Positions 1 through 7,728 of a stretch of DNA of 10,522 nt are shown piece after piece. A program made the position numbers and the translations under genes. The notes beneath the pieces are model-generated. The model was not told where the DNA came from, did not search any database, and was given only the letters and a program-made list of their open reading frames with translations. The stretch lies in assembly GCA_016217625.1 (NCBI GenBank), contig JACRHK010000085.1, positions 1-10,522 on the forward strand. The letters run 5' to 3'. The first letter of the stretch is position 1, and every line of letters starts with the position of its first letter. This DNA is from Nitrospirota bacterium. Its GTDB lineage: Bacteria; Nitrospirota; RBG-16-64-22; JACRHK01.

Positions 1-87
1 CAACTCCAGGGTCGCGGCCAGATGGCTGACCGCCTCTTCATCTCCGCCTGAGGCGGACCCCCTCAACCGCCACCGCTTGGCTGACAC
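1..87 (-). CDS. recJ: Probable RecJ single-strand exonuclease, N-terminal fragment (partial)
   Basis: A minus-strand frame runs from a GTG at 85-87 to the left window edge, giving 29 residues. The GTG has a good Shine-Dalgarno match, GGAGG within 93-98, about six bases upstream. The peptide contains KRWRLR followed by DEEAVSHLAATLEL. This resembles the start of RecJ proteins, which typically begin with a K/R-W-x-x-R segment followed by a helix with an x-LA-x-x-L pattern. RecJ degrades single-stranded DNA 5' to 3' in recombination and repair. recJ often follows yajC-secD-secF in several phyla, which supports the call. The conserved DHH motifs lie outside the window, so identity rests on a short N-terminus plus context. 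A different minus-strand gene cannot be excluded. Confidence 0.5.
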   Translation of the reverse strand, partial: MSAKRWRLRGSASGGDEEAVSHLAATLEL

Positions 88-186
88 CCCGCCTCCTCCC
101 TGCTGCCCCGCCTCATGCGGACACGGACGGGTGATAATCCAACATCCGCCAGGAATTAATTACTAATACAAACGACATCTGTGTTA

Positions 187-240
187 TGTAGGGCAACCCT
201 TCAGGGTTGCTGTTATGCAGGGCTGAAGCCCTGCCCTACA
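187..240. repeat. REPIN-like element 1 (paired inverted REPs, GTAG/CTAC ends)
   Basis: The outer arms TGTAGGGCA (187-195) and TGCCCTACA (232-240) are perfect reverse complements. Inside are two hairpins: GCAACCCT (193-200) with AGGGTTGC (203-210), and CAGGGCT (218-224) with AGCCCTG (227-233), both with two-base loops. A 13-base direct repeat with one mismatch (182-194 and 211-223) shows the element is also a near duplication of period 29. Each half starts with GTAG at the foot of its hairpin, the signature known for REP sequences mobilised by RAYT (TnpA-REP) transposases. Assignment to the REP family is inference from structure. Confidence 0.75.
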
Positions 241-336
241 GGTAACATAAATGAAGTTATTTATAACAGCATATCACAAACTTGTTGAATTCGCTAATCC
301 TAGTGGGGGAAAGGGGCAGGCGGAGGGGGGAGCGGA

Positions 337-388
337 GTAGGGCGGGGCACTGTACCCGCCCATGGGCAGGCGCGGAGGCCTGCCCTAC
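337..388. repeat. REPIN-like element 2 (paired inverted REPs)
   Basis: The outer arms are GTAGGGC (337-343) and GCCCTAC (382-388). Hairpin one is GGGCGGG (340-346) with CCCGCCC (355-361); hairpin two is GGGCAGGC (364-371) with GCCTGCCC (378-385). Read on the minus strand, the first 27 bases match element 3 (1402-1428) with a single difference, so these two are copies of one family inserted in opposite orientation. The other halves differ much more. Confidence 0.75.
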
Positions 389-393
389 GGGCT

Positions 394-459
394 TGAGGTT
401 GGAGGCTCGAGGCAAGATCTAAGGACTCAAACCTCTATCCTCTATCTTCAATCTTCAGC
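394..459. repeat. Inverted heptamer-repeat tract at the 3' end of secF
   Basis: Three degenerate heptamers with a GAGG core lie at 394-414 (TGAGGTT, GGAGGCT, CGAGGCA). Four heptamers lie at 432-459 (CCTCTAT twice, then CTTCAAT, CTTCAGC). The two sets are roughly complementary: about 15 of 22 aligned positions match when 393-414 is compared with the reverse complement of 430-451. In the secF mRNA this would form an imperfect stem just past the stop codon, without an obvious U-tract. It could contribute to mRNA 3'-end formation, but pairing is weaker than at the other hairpins in this window. Confidence 0.5.
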
Positions 460-463
460 ATTT

Positions 464-1378
464 TTACGCTTCCCCCAGCAATTTCCCCTTGCCGCCGCGC
501 CAGACAAGGAGGATGGGGCTGGCCACGAAGATGGAGGAGTAAGTCCCCACGATCACCCCCAGGAAGAGGGCCAAGGAGAAGTCGAAGATGACCTCCCCGC
601 CGAGGAACAACAGGGCAAGCAGCTCCAGCAGCACGGTGAGGGAGGTGACGACCGTCCTGCGAAGCACCTCGTTGATGCTCCGGTTGATCGTCTCCTCCAG
701 GGGACGCCGCACGCGCGTCCGAAGGTTCTCCCGGATCCGGTCGAAGACCACCACCGTGTCGGTGAGGGAGTAGCCGCCCAGGGTCAGGAGCGCCGTGATG
801 AGGAGCAGGTTGATCTCTCGCTCCAGGAGGTAGAAGACCCCGAGGACGGCCAGTATGTCGTGGAACGTGGCGATGGTGGCCGCCACGCCGAACTTGATCT
901 CGAAGCGCAGGGCGATGTAGATGAGGAGCCCCAACAGGGCCAGGGCCACGGCCCAGAGCGCGTCCTGCTTCAGGCGCTTGCCCACGACGGGGCCGATCTC
1001 GGTCTGGCTCTCCACGAGGAAGGTGTTGCCGGGAAACGCCTCGGTAAAGCCTCGCTGGATCTCGGCGGCCTCGCGGCCGAGGGACTCCGGAGCCCCCTTG
1101 ACGCGGATGAGCAGGACGTTTCCTTCGCGAAACTGCTGCAGCTCGCTCTCCGTGAACCCCAGACGGTCCAGCGTACTCCGGACCTGATCAGGGGGAATGG
1201 GCTGTTGAAACCGGAGCTGGATGGCCGTGCCCCCTGCGAAGTCGATCCCCAAATTGGCGTTCCCGAGGCCCACCTGGATGACCGCCACGAGCCCCAACAG
1301 GGACAGCACCCCGGAGAACAGGAAAGCGATCTTCCGCTTCCCGACGAAATCGATCCGCGTGTCACCCCAGATGTCCAT
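464..1378 (-). CDS. secF: Protein translocase subunit SecF
   Basis: SecF is an inner-membrane RND-type subunit that forms a complex with SecD and YajC. It uses the proton-motive force to help SecYEG release exported proteins on the periplasmic side. Using the ATG at 1376-1378 the protein has 304 residues, normal for SecF. Visible features are a first membrane segment (about 16-36), the GIDFAGG motif (44-50), a periplasmic loop (about 55-135) and five further membrane segments from about 140 to 292. GYSLTDTVVVFDRIREN (about 202-218) carries the conserved transmembrane aspartate, D213. The frame stays open upstream to a GTG at 1441, but those 21 extra codons are mostly translated repeat DNA (element at 1402-1456) and have no SecF counterpart. 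A GAGGGAG sequence sits directly against the ATG; an in-frame GTG at 1385-1387 is an alternative start. Expressed downstream of secD. Confidence 0.95.
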   Translation of the reverse strand: MDIWGDTRIDFVGKRKIAFLFSGVLSLLGLVAVIQVGLGNANLGIDFAGGTAIQLRFQQPIPPDQVRSTLDRLGFTESELQQFREGNVLLIRVKGAPESLGREAAEIQRGFTEAFPGNTFLVESQTEIGPVVGKRLKQDALWAVALALLGLLIYIALRFEIKFGVAATIATFHDILAVLGVFYLLEREINLLLITALLTLGGYSLTDTVVVFDRIRENLRTRVRRPLEETINRSINEVLRRTVVTSLTVLLELLALLFLGGEVIFDFSLALFLGVIVGTYSSIFVASPILLVWRGGKGKLLGEA

Positions 1379-1401
1379 CTCCCTCACCCATAAATTGGTG
1401 C

Positions 1402-1456
1402 GTAGGGCAGGCCTCTGCGCCTGCCCATCGTCGGCGGCCACGGAGGGCCGCCCTAC
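1402..1456. repeat. REPIN-like element 3 in the secD-secF gap
   Basis: The outer arms are GTAGGGC (1402-1408) and GCCCTAC (1450-1456). Hairpin one is GGGCAGGC (1405-1412) with GCCTGCCC (1419-1426); hairpin two is GGCGGCC (1433-1439) with GGCCGCC (1446-1452), both with six-base loops. It has the same layout as the elements at 187-240 and 337-388. It lies between the secD stop and the secF start, about 24 bp before the secF ATG, so the secDF message carries two strong hairpins just ahead of secF. Confidence 0.75.
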
Positions 1457-1477
1457 TCACTATTCACCATTCACTCA
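1457..1477. repeat. Three heptamer repeats reaching into the secD stop codon
   Basis: Three units, TCACTAT, TCACCAT and TCACTCA, lie head to tail directly against REPIN-like element 3. The last unit contains the secD stop codon (minus-strand TGA at 1475-1477). Period and degeneracy are like those of the heptamer tracts at other junctions in the window. Confidence 0.55.
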
Positions 1478-3073
1478 AATACTCAGCCGTTGTAATTGCC
1501 GCCGGCTGATCATCCAATCGTACACCACCCGCGTCCCCACGATGGCCGTAAAGAGGTTGATGAGGATCCCCACGCTCAGCGTCACGGCGAACCCCTTGAT
1601 CGGCCCGCTGCCGAACTGAAACAGCACGGCCGCCGCGATGAGGGTCGTCACGTGGGAGTCCACGATCGTCCAGAACGCCTTGTCGTAGCCGCCCTCGATC
1701 GCCGCCCGCACCGATTTACCCAGCCGCAGCTCTTCCTTGATCCGTTCCAGGATCAGGACATTGGAGTCCACCCCCATCCCCATCATGAGGATGATGCCGG
1801 CAATCCCGGGCAGCGTCAATGTCGCGTTGAACCAGGCCAACGCACCCAGGAGCATGATGAAGTTCAAGAGCAGGGCAAAGTCGGCAATCAGCCCGGAGAG
1901 GCGGTAATAGAACAGCATGAAGGCGACAACCAGGATCACCCCCAGGATCGTCGCCCGGATCCCCATGTCGATGGAGTCCTGCCCGAGGGAAGGACCCACG
2001 GTCACGTTCTGGAGGATCTTCACCGGCGCCGGCAGGGCCCCCGCCCGCAGGACGATGGCCAGGTCTTTGGCCTCATCGGGCGTGAAGCGGCCCGTGATCT
2101 GGGCCTGCCCCCCCGCGATCCGCTCCTGAATGACCGGCGCGGAGTAGACGGTCCCGTCCAGGATGATGGCCAGCCGCTTCTTCACGTGCTCGGCCGTGAT
2201 CTTCTCGAACCGCTGGGCCCCCGCCGCGTCGAACGTGAGGGAGACGTACGGCTCGTTGGCTCGCTGGTCGATGCTCACGCGGGCATCGGCGATGGCATCG
2301 CCGGCCAGCAGCGCCTTCTTCCAGAGGAGGATCGGCGCCTGGCGCGTCGTCCCCGTCTCCCGGTCCGCCACCTTCTGATAGAGGATCTCCCGCCCCTCCG
2401 GCGCCTCCCCCTGGAGGGCCTTCGTCCAGTCAATCTCGTCATCCACCAGCTTGAACTCCAACTGGGCGGTCTTCCCCAGGAGGGCGACGGCCCGCTCCGG
2501 CTCCTTCATCCCCGGCAATTGGACCACGATCTCATTCGTCCCCTGCCGCTGGATGAGCGGCTCCCGCACGCCGAACTTGTCGATCCGGTTCCGGATCGTC
2601 TCGAGCGCCTGGGCCGCAGCCCACTCCTTGATCCGCGCGACCTCGCTCTTGCCGTAGAGGTAGGTGAGCTGGCGATCCCCTTCCCCCTTTGAATCGAGGA
2701 CCGGGTACTGCTCCAGAATGCGCTTGGCCGCCTGCGCCTTGGCCTCCGGTGTCGCGAGCGTCACCGTGACCTCCGTGGGGCCCGACTGGCGCGCCTCTTC
2801 AACGGCAATGCCCTTCCCCTTGAGGGCGTCCCGGATCCCTTCGGCCACCCGCCCCGCCGCGTTCTCCACCGCCTTGTCGCCCTGAACTTGCAAGAGCAGG
2901 TAGATCCCTCCCTGCAGGTCCAGCCCCAGGGCGATCTTGGGGAACGTCTCGCGCCAGACCCCCGGCAGGTGATCCGACAGGGGCGTGGAGGGGAGGAAGA
3001 GGACGAGGGCCAGGAGCGTCAGCCCGCCGATAAGCCCGAACCGCCAGGTCAGCGATTGCTTCGCGCGGCTCAT
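1475..3073 (-). CDS. secD: Protein translocase subunit SecD
   Basis: SecD is the larger RND-type partner of SecF. Its periplasmic P1 domain captures emerging preproteins and its membrane domain couples this to proton flow. The 532-residue length is typical of bacterial SecD outside the gamma-proteobacteria. Visible features are an N-terminal membrane segment (about 11-28), GLDLQGG (50-56), the first periplasmic half with RNRIDKFGVREP (161-172), the P1-base region with DGTVYSAPVI (306-315), LRAGALPAP (342-350), and five membrane segments from about 371 to 520. GVDSNVLILERIKEE (434-448) carries the conserved membrane aspartate, D436. The start ATG at 3071-3073 overlaps the yajC stop as ATGA, implying translational coupling. 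Family and length leave little doubt. Confidence 0.97.
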   Translation of the reverse strand: MSRAKQSLTWRFGLIGGLTLLALVLFLPSTPLSDHLPGVWRETFPKIALGLDLQGGIYLLLQVQGDKAVENAAGRVAEGIRDALKGKGIAVEEARQSGPTEVTVTLATPEAKAQAAKRILEQYPVLDSKGEGDRQLTYLYGKSEVARIKEWAAAQALETIRNRIDKFGVREPLIQRQGTNEIVVQLPGMKEPERAVALLGKTAQLEFKLVDDEIDWTKALQGEAPEGREILYQKVADRETGTTRQAPILLWKKALLAGDAIADARVSIDQRANEPYVSLTFDAAGAQRFEKITAEHVKKRLAIILDGTVYSAPVIQERIAGGQAQITGRFTPDEAKDLAIVLRAGALPAPVKILQNVTVGPSLGQDSIDMGIRATILGVILVVAFMLFYYRLSGLIADFALLLNFIMLLGALAWFNATLTLPGIAGIILMMGMGVDSNVLILERIKEELRLGKSVRAAIEGGYDKAFWTIVDSHVTTLIAAAVLFQFGSGPIKGFAVTLSVGILINLFTAIVGTRVVYDWMISRRQLQRLSI

Positions 3074-3399
3074 TCCTCGGCGCCCTCTCTCAGCTCCGCG
3101 ATGTGCGAGCGCTCCACCCGGATCTTCACGTTCTCGGCAATCTGGATCGTCACGGTGTGCTCACCTACGGCCGTCAGGGTTCCCAGGATCCCTCCCGTGG
3201 TCATCACCCTGTCCCCTTTCTTGAGCTTCGCCAGCATCTCGCGGTTCTCCTTGGCCTTCTTCTGCTGGGGGCGAATCAGCAGGAAATAGAAGATCGCAAA
3301 GATAATGAGGAACGGAGCGAGGCTGGCGATGAGCCCCATCGCTCCTCCTTGCCCTCCCCCATCGGACGGGGGCGCCATGGCAAAGGCGAGATCGATCAT
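3070..3399 (-). CDS. yajC: Preprotein translocase subunit YajC
   Basis: YajC is a small single-pass inner-membrane protein that associates with SecDF and the Sec holotranslocon. The protein has 109 residues: a glycine-rich N-terminus, one membrane helix (about 22-42), the typical LLIRPQQKKAKE junction after it, and the conserved GDRVMTTGGILGTL segment. The start is well supported: AGGAGGTGA (minus strand, 3404-3412) sits a few bases before the ATG. The gene sits between tgt and secD in the widespread tgt-yajC-secD-secF order. The 102-bp gap to tgt is filled with heptamer repeats. The strong ribosome binding site may compensate for lost coupling to tgt; that is inference. Confidence 0.96.
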   Translation of the reverse strand: MIDLAFAMAPPSDGGGQGGAMGLIASLAPFLIIFAIFYFLLIRPQQKKAKENREMLAKLKKGDRVMTTGGILGTLTAVGEHTVTIQIAENVKIRVERSHIAELREGAEE

Positions 3400-3426
3400 A
3401 TGGTCACCTCCTGGATGAATTGTTCA

Positions 3427-3447
3427 TAGTCCATGGTCAATGGTCTT
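3427..3447. repeat. Three degenerate heptamers upstream of yajC
   Basis: The units TAGTCCA, TGGTCAA and TGGTCTT run head to tail between the yajC ribosome binding site and the larger inverted heptamer structure at 3460-3547. They are too short and degenerate to interpret alone but share the 7-bp period seen elsewhere. Confidence 0.45.
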
Positions 3448-3501
3448 GGCTCATCGCGTTCAGCTATCAGCCGTCAGCTTTCAGCAAACCAGTGGTGAAT
3501 C

Positions 3502-4694
<1,193 letters not shown>

Positions 4695-4695
<1 letters not shown>

Positions 4696-6365
4696 CACAT
4701 CCGCTCCGGCGCGCTCACCCCCAGGATCCCCAAGGCTTTCCTTAAGACGATCCCCACGCCCTGCGCAAGGGCCAGGCGCGCCAGCGTAAGGTCCCGGTCG
4801 TCGGTGATCACGCGGTGCTGGAAATAGCAGCCGTGAAACGCCGCGGCCAAATCCAGAAGGTAACCGGTCAGGCGGTGCGGCTCCAGCGCCCGCGCGCTCT
4901 CTTCGACTAATGGAGGGAAGAAGGCCAGATGCTTCAGCAGCGCGATCTCTTCCGGCTCCGTGAGCCGATCGAGGGAGATCGCCTCGACCGAAAGAAGGGC
5001 GATCCCCCGCTCCGCTGCCTGGTGGAAGAGGCTGCAGATCCGGGCATGGGCGTACTGGACGTAATAGACCGGATTCTCGCTGGACTGGCGTTTCGCCACC
5101 TCCAGGTCGAACTCCAAATGGCTGTCGGCCCGGCGGGTCAGGAACATAAAACGGGCCGCATCTTTACCTACCTCCTCCAAGACCTCCCGCAGCAGGATGT
5201 ACTCCCCCTCCCGTTTCGACATGGCCGCCGGCTTTCCCTCGCGGAGGACCGTCACCATTTGCAGGATGACGATCCGCAGGCGGTCCACTGAGCAGTCCAG
5301 GGCTTGCATTGCCGCCTGGACCCGTGTGAGATATCCTCCATGGTCTGCTCCCCAAAGATCGACCATGAGATCATAGCCGCGCGCGAACTTCTCCCGGTGG
5401 TAGGCGATGTCCGAGGCGAAGTAGGTATGCTCGCCGTTTTCCTTCACGACCACCCGGTCTTTATCATCGCCGAAGGCCGTGGAGGCGAAGTGGATCGCTC
5501 CGTCCCGGAGATAGGTCTGGCCGCGCGCCTTCAAATCGGAAAGGGTCGCGGCCACCTTGCCGTCTCTGAAGAGCGACCGCTCGCTGACCCAGCGGTCGAA
5601 CCGGACGGCGAAGGCTTCCAGGTCGGACCGAATCCAGCCGAGGATCGTGGTGAGCGATTGTTCAAGGAAAGAGGGATACCAGGTCTCTTCGGCGACCTCA
5701 CGATAGCGGGGCCCCTCGCGTTCCAGAATCTCCCGGGCGATCGTCTGGATATACTCCCCCCGGTAGCCCTCTTCGGGGAAGGGGACCGTATCTCCCATCA
5801 GCTCGCGATAGCGGGCATAGACCGATCGCGCGAGGGTCTCGACCTGTTTGCCCGCGTCGTTGATGTAATACTCGCGATCCACCGCGTATCCCGCGGCAGC
5901 CAAGAGGTTCGCCAACGCATCCCCCAGGGCGGCCCCGCGCGCGTGGCCGACATGGAGCGGCCCCGTCGGGTTAGCGCTCACAAACTCCAGCAGCACCCGC
6001 TTCCCCTCGCCGATGCGGCCGGCCCCGTAGGCTTCGCCCTGCCGGAGGAGATCCCGAAGGGCCTCCCGCCAGTAGTCGGATTGGATGAAGAAGTTCAGGA
6101 AGCCCGGGCCGGCCACCTCGGCCCGATCGAGGATCCGCCCGCGATCGGCCAGGTGGGCCAGGAGGATCTCCGCCACCTTCCGCGGAGGCTTCCTCTCCAA
6201 CGGCGCCAGTACCAGGGCGAGCGTCGAAGCCAGGTCTCCGTGGCCCTTCTTCCGTGGGAGCTCCAGGGCCGGCGGTTCCCCGAAGGGGACGGACAGCTCT
6301 CCGTCTCCCCGGGCGCGATCCCACGCGTCCTGTAGGAGATCCGCCAGATCTTCTTTGACGGTCAT
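4695..6365 (-). CDS. argS: Arginyl-tRNA synthetase
   Basis: ArgRS, a class I synthetase, charges tRNA-Arg with arginine in the cytoplasm. From the ATG at 6363-6365 the protein has 556 residues, normal for the family. It has the N-terminal additional domain (about 1-110), the class I HIGH motif as HVGH (138-141) within ANPTGPLHVGHARGAALGDA, and the YYINDAGKQ segment (167-175). LWGADHGGYLTRV lies at 337-349, a KMSKS-equivalent loop MSKREGEY at 382-389, and the C-terminal DALR anticodon domain (about 430-556) includes NPVYYVQYAHAR. The frame extends three codons further to a TTG at 6374; I prefer the ATG, although GAGG lies 10 bp from it and closer to the TTG. A strong promoter lies 50-80 bp upstream. 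The 3' end overlaps tgt as TGATG, so argS appears to head the translation-export operon. Confidence 0.97.
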
Positions 6366-6415
6366 GAGCAACAAACCTCAACACGCACAAGCGGTTTCCT
6401 CACAAAGGCGTGCAC

Positions 6416-6445
6416 AGTATAGCCCCCTCTCCCTTCTCCTGTCAA
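6416..6445 (-). promoter_or_regulatory. Sigma70-type promoter for argS and downstream genes
   Basis: On the minus strand TTGACA (6440-6445) is followed by an 18-bp spacer and TATACT (6416-6421): a perfect -35 and a five-of-six -10. Expected start is near 6409, giving a leader of about 45 nt before the argS ATG. An inverted repeat TTCTCCT-GTCA-AGGAGAA (6434-6451) overlaps the -35 and could be an operator; that part is inference. Confidence 0.75.
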
Positions 6446-6500
6446 GGAGAAAGCCGCCCGCACAACATGCGGAGTGAGGGGTGAGGAGTGAGGGGAAATA

Positions 6501-6576
6501 GTCAATAAGTCAATAAGTAAATAAGTCAATAAGTATATTTCGACTCATTGACCTATTGACTCATTGACTCATTGAC
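6501..6576. repeat. Inverted octamer-repeat hairpin at the 3' end of cheR
   Basis: The left arm (6501-6534) holds four octamers of the type GTCAATAA, one with a single change. The right arm (6543-6576) holds four octamers of the type ACTCATTG, one degenerate. About 29 of 34 positions are complementary. In RNA from the minus strand, all but one of the remaining positions are G-U wobbles, so the stem would be nearly continuous on that strand only. It starts 11 bases past the cheR stop codon (6588-6590), where a transcription terminator would be expected, but the sequence after it is only weakly U-rich. It also separates cheR from the argS promoter. Confidence 0.75.
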
Positions 6577-6587
6577 ACATTCACCAC

Positions 6588-7472
6588 TCACTCCATCTTT
6601 TGATAGATTCGCAACGACTCGTTCACAGGCCGGAAGGCGCTCCGGAAGCGTCCCAGCAGGCTCTCCGTCTTGCCCAGGACCAGATAGCCTCCCGGTCGGA
6701 TGGCGTAGGCAAAGGTCCCCAGGACTTGCTCCTGGAGGGCGCGGGCAAAGTAGATCAGGACGTTCCGGCAGCACAGAAGATCAACGGCAGAGATCGGGGC
6801 CTGTGTGACAAGGTCATGGCGGCCGAAGATGATCATCCGCCGGAGCTCCTCGCCCACCTGGTGCTGCCCTCCCACGAGCTGGAAGTAGCGCACCTGGTGC
6901 CAGGGGATGATCCCTTTCAGAGCTTTCGGCTCAAACAGGCCCCGCCGGGCCCCTTCTAACGCCTCTTCGTCCAGGTCGGTCGCGTAGATCCGGATCTCCC
7001 GCCGGTGCGTGGTGCTCGGTCCGGGCGATCGGAAGTCCCCGTCCTCCCTGAGAGCAGACCTCCCGCGGAGTTCCTCCTGTACCTCGTTAAAGAGGATGGC
7101 CAGGGTGTAAGCTTCTTCCCCCGTGGCACAGCCCGGACACCAGACCTTGATGCGCCCCTCCCGCGGAGCGCGCAACAGAATGTCCGGAAGGGCCTGTGTC
7201 CTCAAGGCCGCAAAGACCTCGGGGTCCCGGAAGAAAGCGGTGACGCCGACGGTCACCCCCCCAATGAACCGGTCATACTCTTCCGGATCTTCGCGCAAGC
7301 GTGCCAGAAACTCCTGATAGGAGGCGCATCCGACAGCCAGGATATGGCGTTCCACTCTTCTGAGGAGGCTGCTCCGCTTATATCCGCGGAGGTCAACCCG
7401 CCGCTCCCGGTAGCACCGATCGAGGAGGTCCTCTAATGGGATCACGCCTTGCAACCGGTTCTCCTGACGCAT
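6588..7472 (-). CDS. cheR: CheR-type protein-glutamate O-methyltransferase
   Basis: CheR proteins use S-adenosylmethionine to methylate glutamates on chemoreceptor signalling domains, setting adaptation. The 294 residues show an N-terminal helical domain (about 10-75) with GYKRSSLLRRVERH, then GVTAFFRDP (76-84). The SAM-binding WCPGCATGEEAYTLAI lies at 111-126, ATDLDEEAL at 164-172, DLLCCRNVLIYF at 231-242, and the C-terminal GGYLVLGKTESL at 261-272. The ATG is preceded by GGGAGGT at a suitable distance. Between motif I and ATDLDEEAL there is a polar stretch (about 136-158, rich in R, S, G and P) longer than in classical CheR. No cheA, cheW, cheB or receptor gene is in view, so this may be an orphan CheR acting in a non-canonical pathway. 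I assign the family with confidence but not its partner. Confidence 0.93.
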   Translation of the reverse strand: MRQENRLQGVIPLEDLLDRCYRERRVDLRGYKRSSLLRRVERHILAVGCASYQEFLARLREDPEEYDRFIGGVTVGVTAFFRDPEVFAALRTQALPDILLRAPREGRIKVWCPGCATGEEAYTLAILFNEVQEELRGRSALREDGDFRSPGPSTTHRREIRIYATDLDEEALEGARRGLFEPKALKGIIPWHQVRYFQLVGGQHQVGEELRRMIIFGRHDLVTQAPISAVDLLCCRNVLIYFARALQEQVLGTFAYAIRPGGYLVLGKTESLLGRFRSAFRPVNESLRIYQKME

Positions 7473-7496
7473 AACACCTACCTCCCAAGACGAAGG

Positions 7497-7560
7497 TTAA
7501 GGTTGAGGTTGAGGATAAGGCTCAGAAAAATTTCTGCCTTAACCTCAGCCTCAACCTCGA
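7497..7560. repeat. Inverted hexamer-repeat hairpin in the cheR leader
   Basis: The left arm (7497-7521) is built from degenerate hexamers of the GGTTGA/GGTTAA type and the right arm (7536-7560) from their complements. The arms match at about 21 of 25 positions around a 14-base A/T-rich loop (7522-7535). With the proposed cheR start point near 7570, the whole hairpin lies in the cheR 5' leader, ending about 12 bases before the ribosome binding site. It may affect leader stability or translation. Confidence 0.7.
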
Positions 7561-7576
7561 CCCGTCACTAAGTCAA

Positions 7577-7605
7577 AATATACCAGACTAGACGAGCTCT
7601 GGCAA
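7577..7605 (-). promoter_or_regulatory. Predicted promoter for cheR
   Basis: On the minus strand TTGCCA (7600-7605) and TATATT (7577-7582) are separated by exactly 17 bp, both five-of-six matches to the sigma70 consensus. The spacer and -35 contain a small inverted repeat, CCAGA (7583-7587) with TCTGG (7598-7602). The predicted leader is about 98 nt and contains the 7497-7560 hairpin. Confidence 0.55.
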
Positions 7606-7619
7606 TTCACAAATCGACC

Positions 7620-7649
7620 TTGACAAATCTGGGGAATCTAGATTAGCAT
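7620..7649 (+). promoter_or_regulatory. Predicted promoter for the PBP-kinase pair with internal palindrome
   Basis: TTGACA (7620-7625, perfect) is followed by an 18-bp spacer and TAGCAT (7644-7649, four of six). The spacer contains the perfect 10-bp palindrome AATCTAGATT (7635-7644), placed where a repressor or activator could act. The -35 boxes of this promoter and the cheR promoter are 14 bp apart and back to back, so a shared regulator is possible. Confidence 0.5.
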
Positions 7650-7728
7650 AAGGAGCCAAAGCGCCCTTTTTCAGGTGATGGCCCCGAAGCATGAGCGCTG
7701 CCTTTGTGAAATCGCAATGGGAGGAAGC

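Larger units (their letters stand above)
88..463. other. Repeat-rich intergenic region between recJ start and secF stop
   Basis: This gap of about 375 bp has no credible gene. From right to left it holds the secF-proximal heptamer tract (394-459), two REPIN-like elements (337-388 and 187-240), an A+T-rich stretch (about 241-300) and the recJ ribosome binding site. The A+T-rich stretch contains a small inverted repeat, GTTAT-TT-ATAAC, at 256-267. It could hold a recJ promoter; on the minus strand TATAAA occurs here, but I see no convincing -35 partner. A plus-strand ORF that starts at 362 and continues through secF is an antisense shadow. Confidence 0.7.

Noticed and set aside
43..57. Palindrome TCCGCCT-G-AGGCGGA as an operator
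   Set aside because: It lies inside the first codons of the recJ-like frame and a one-base centre makes a poor hairpin; no further support.
2..175. Plus-strand frame open at the left edge, ending near 175
   Set aside because: The peptide is P/S/C-rich and resembles nothing known; the minus-strand recJ-like frame with a good ribosome site explains the region better.
187..240. Cloverleaf-like fold of REPIN element 1 as a tRNA
   Set aside because: At 54 bp it lacks an acceptor CCA, anticodon arm and T-loop sequence; its ends and hairpins fit paired REPs.
362..1393. Plus-strand open frame of 343 codons across secF
   Set aside because: It is antisense to a clear SecF, has low-complexity E/Q/D/G/H-rich composition and no recognisable domain; long antisense frames are expected in GC-rich genes.
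1379..1441. N-terminal extension of SecF to a GTG at 1441
   Set aside because: It is encoded mostly by REPIN-like DNA and has no counterpart in SecF; the ATG at 1378 gives the family's normal length.
1496..2692. Plus-strand open frame of 398 codons across secD
   Set aside because: It is an antisense shadow of SecD with R/H/D/P/Q-rich composition and no family resemblance.
5304..6335. Plus-strand open frame of 343 codons across argS
   Set aside because: It is antisense to ArgRS, whose motifs are intact; the frame has no domain of its own.
6501..6576. Possible CRISPR array, because of repeated units
   Set aside because: Units are 8 bp and contiguous with no spacers; this is a tandem repeat, not CRISPR.
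7675..7728. Upstream extension of the binding protein to 7675
   Set aside because: It would place 18 non-hydrophobic residues before the signal peptide; the GTG at 7729 has GGGAGG upstream and gives a standard signal sequence.
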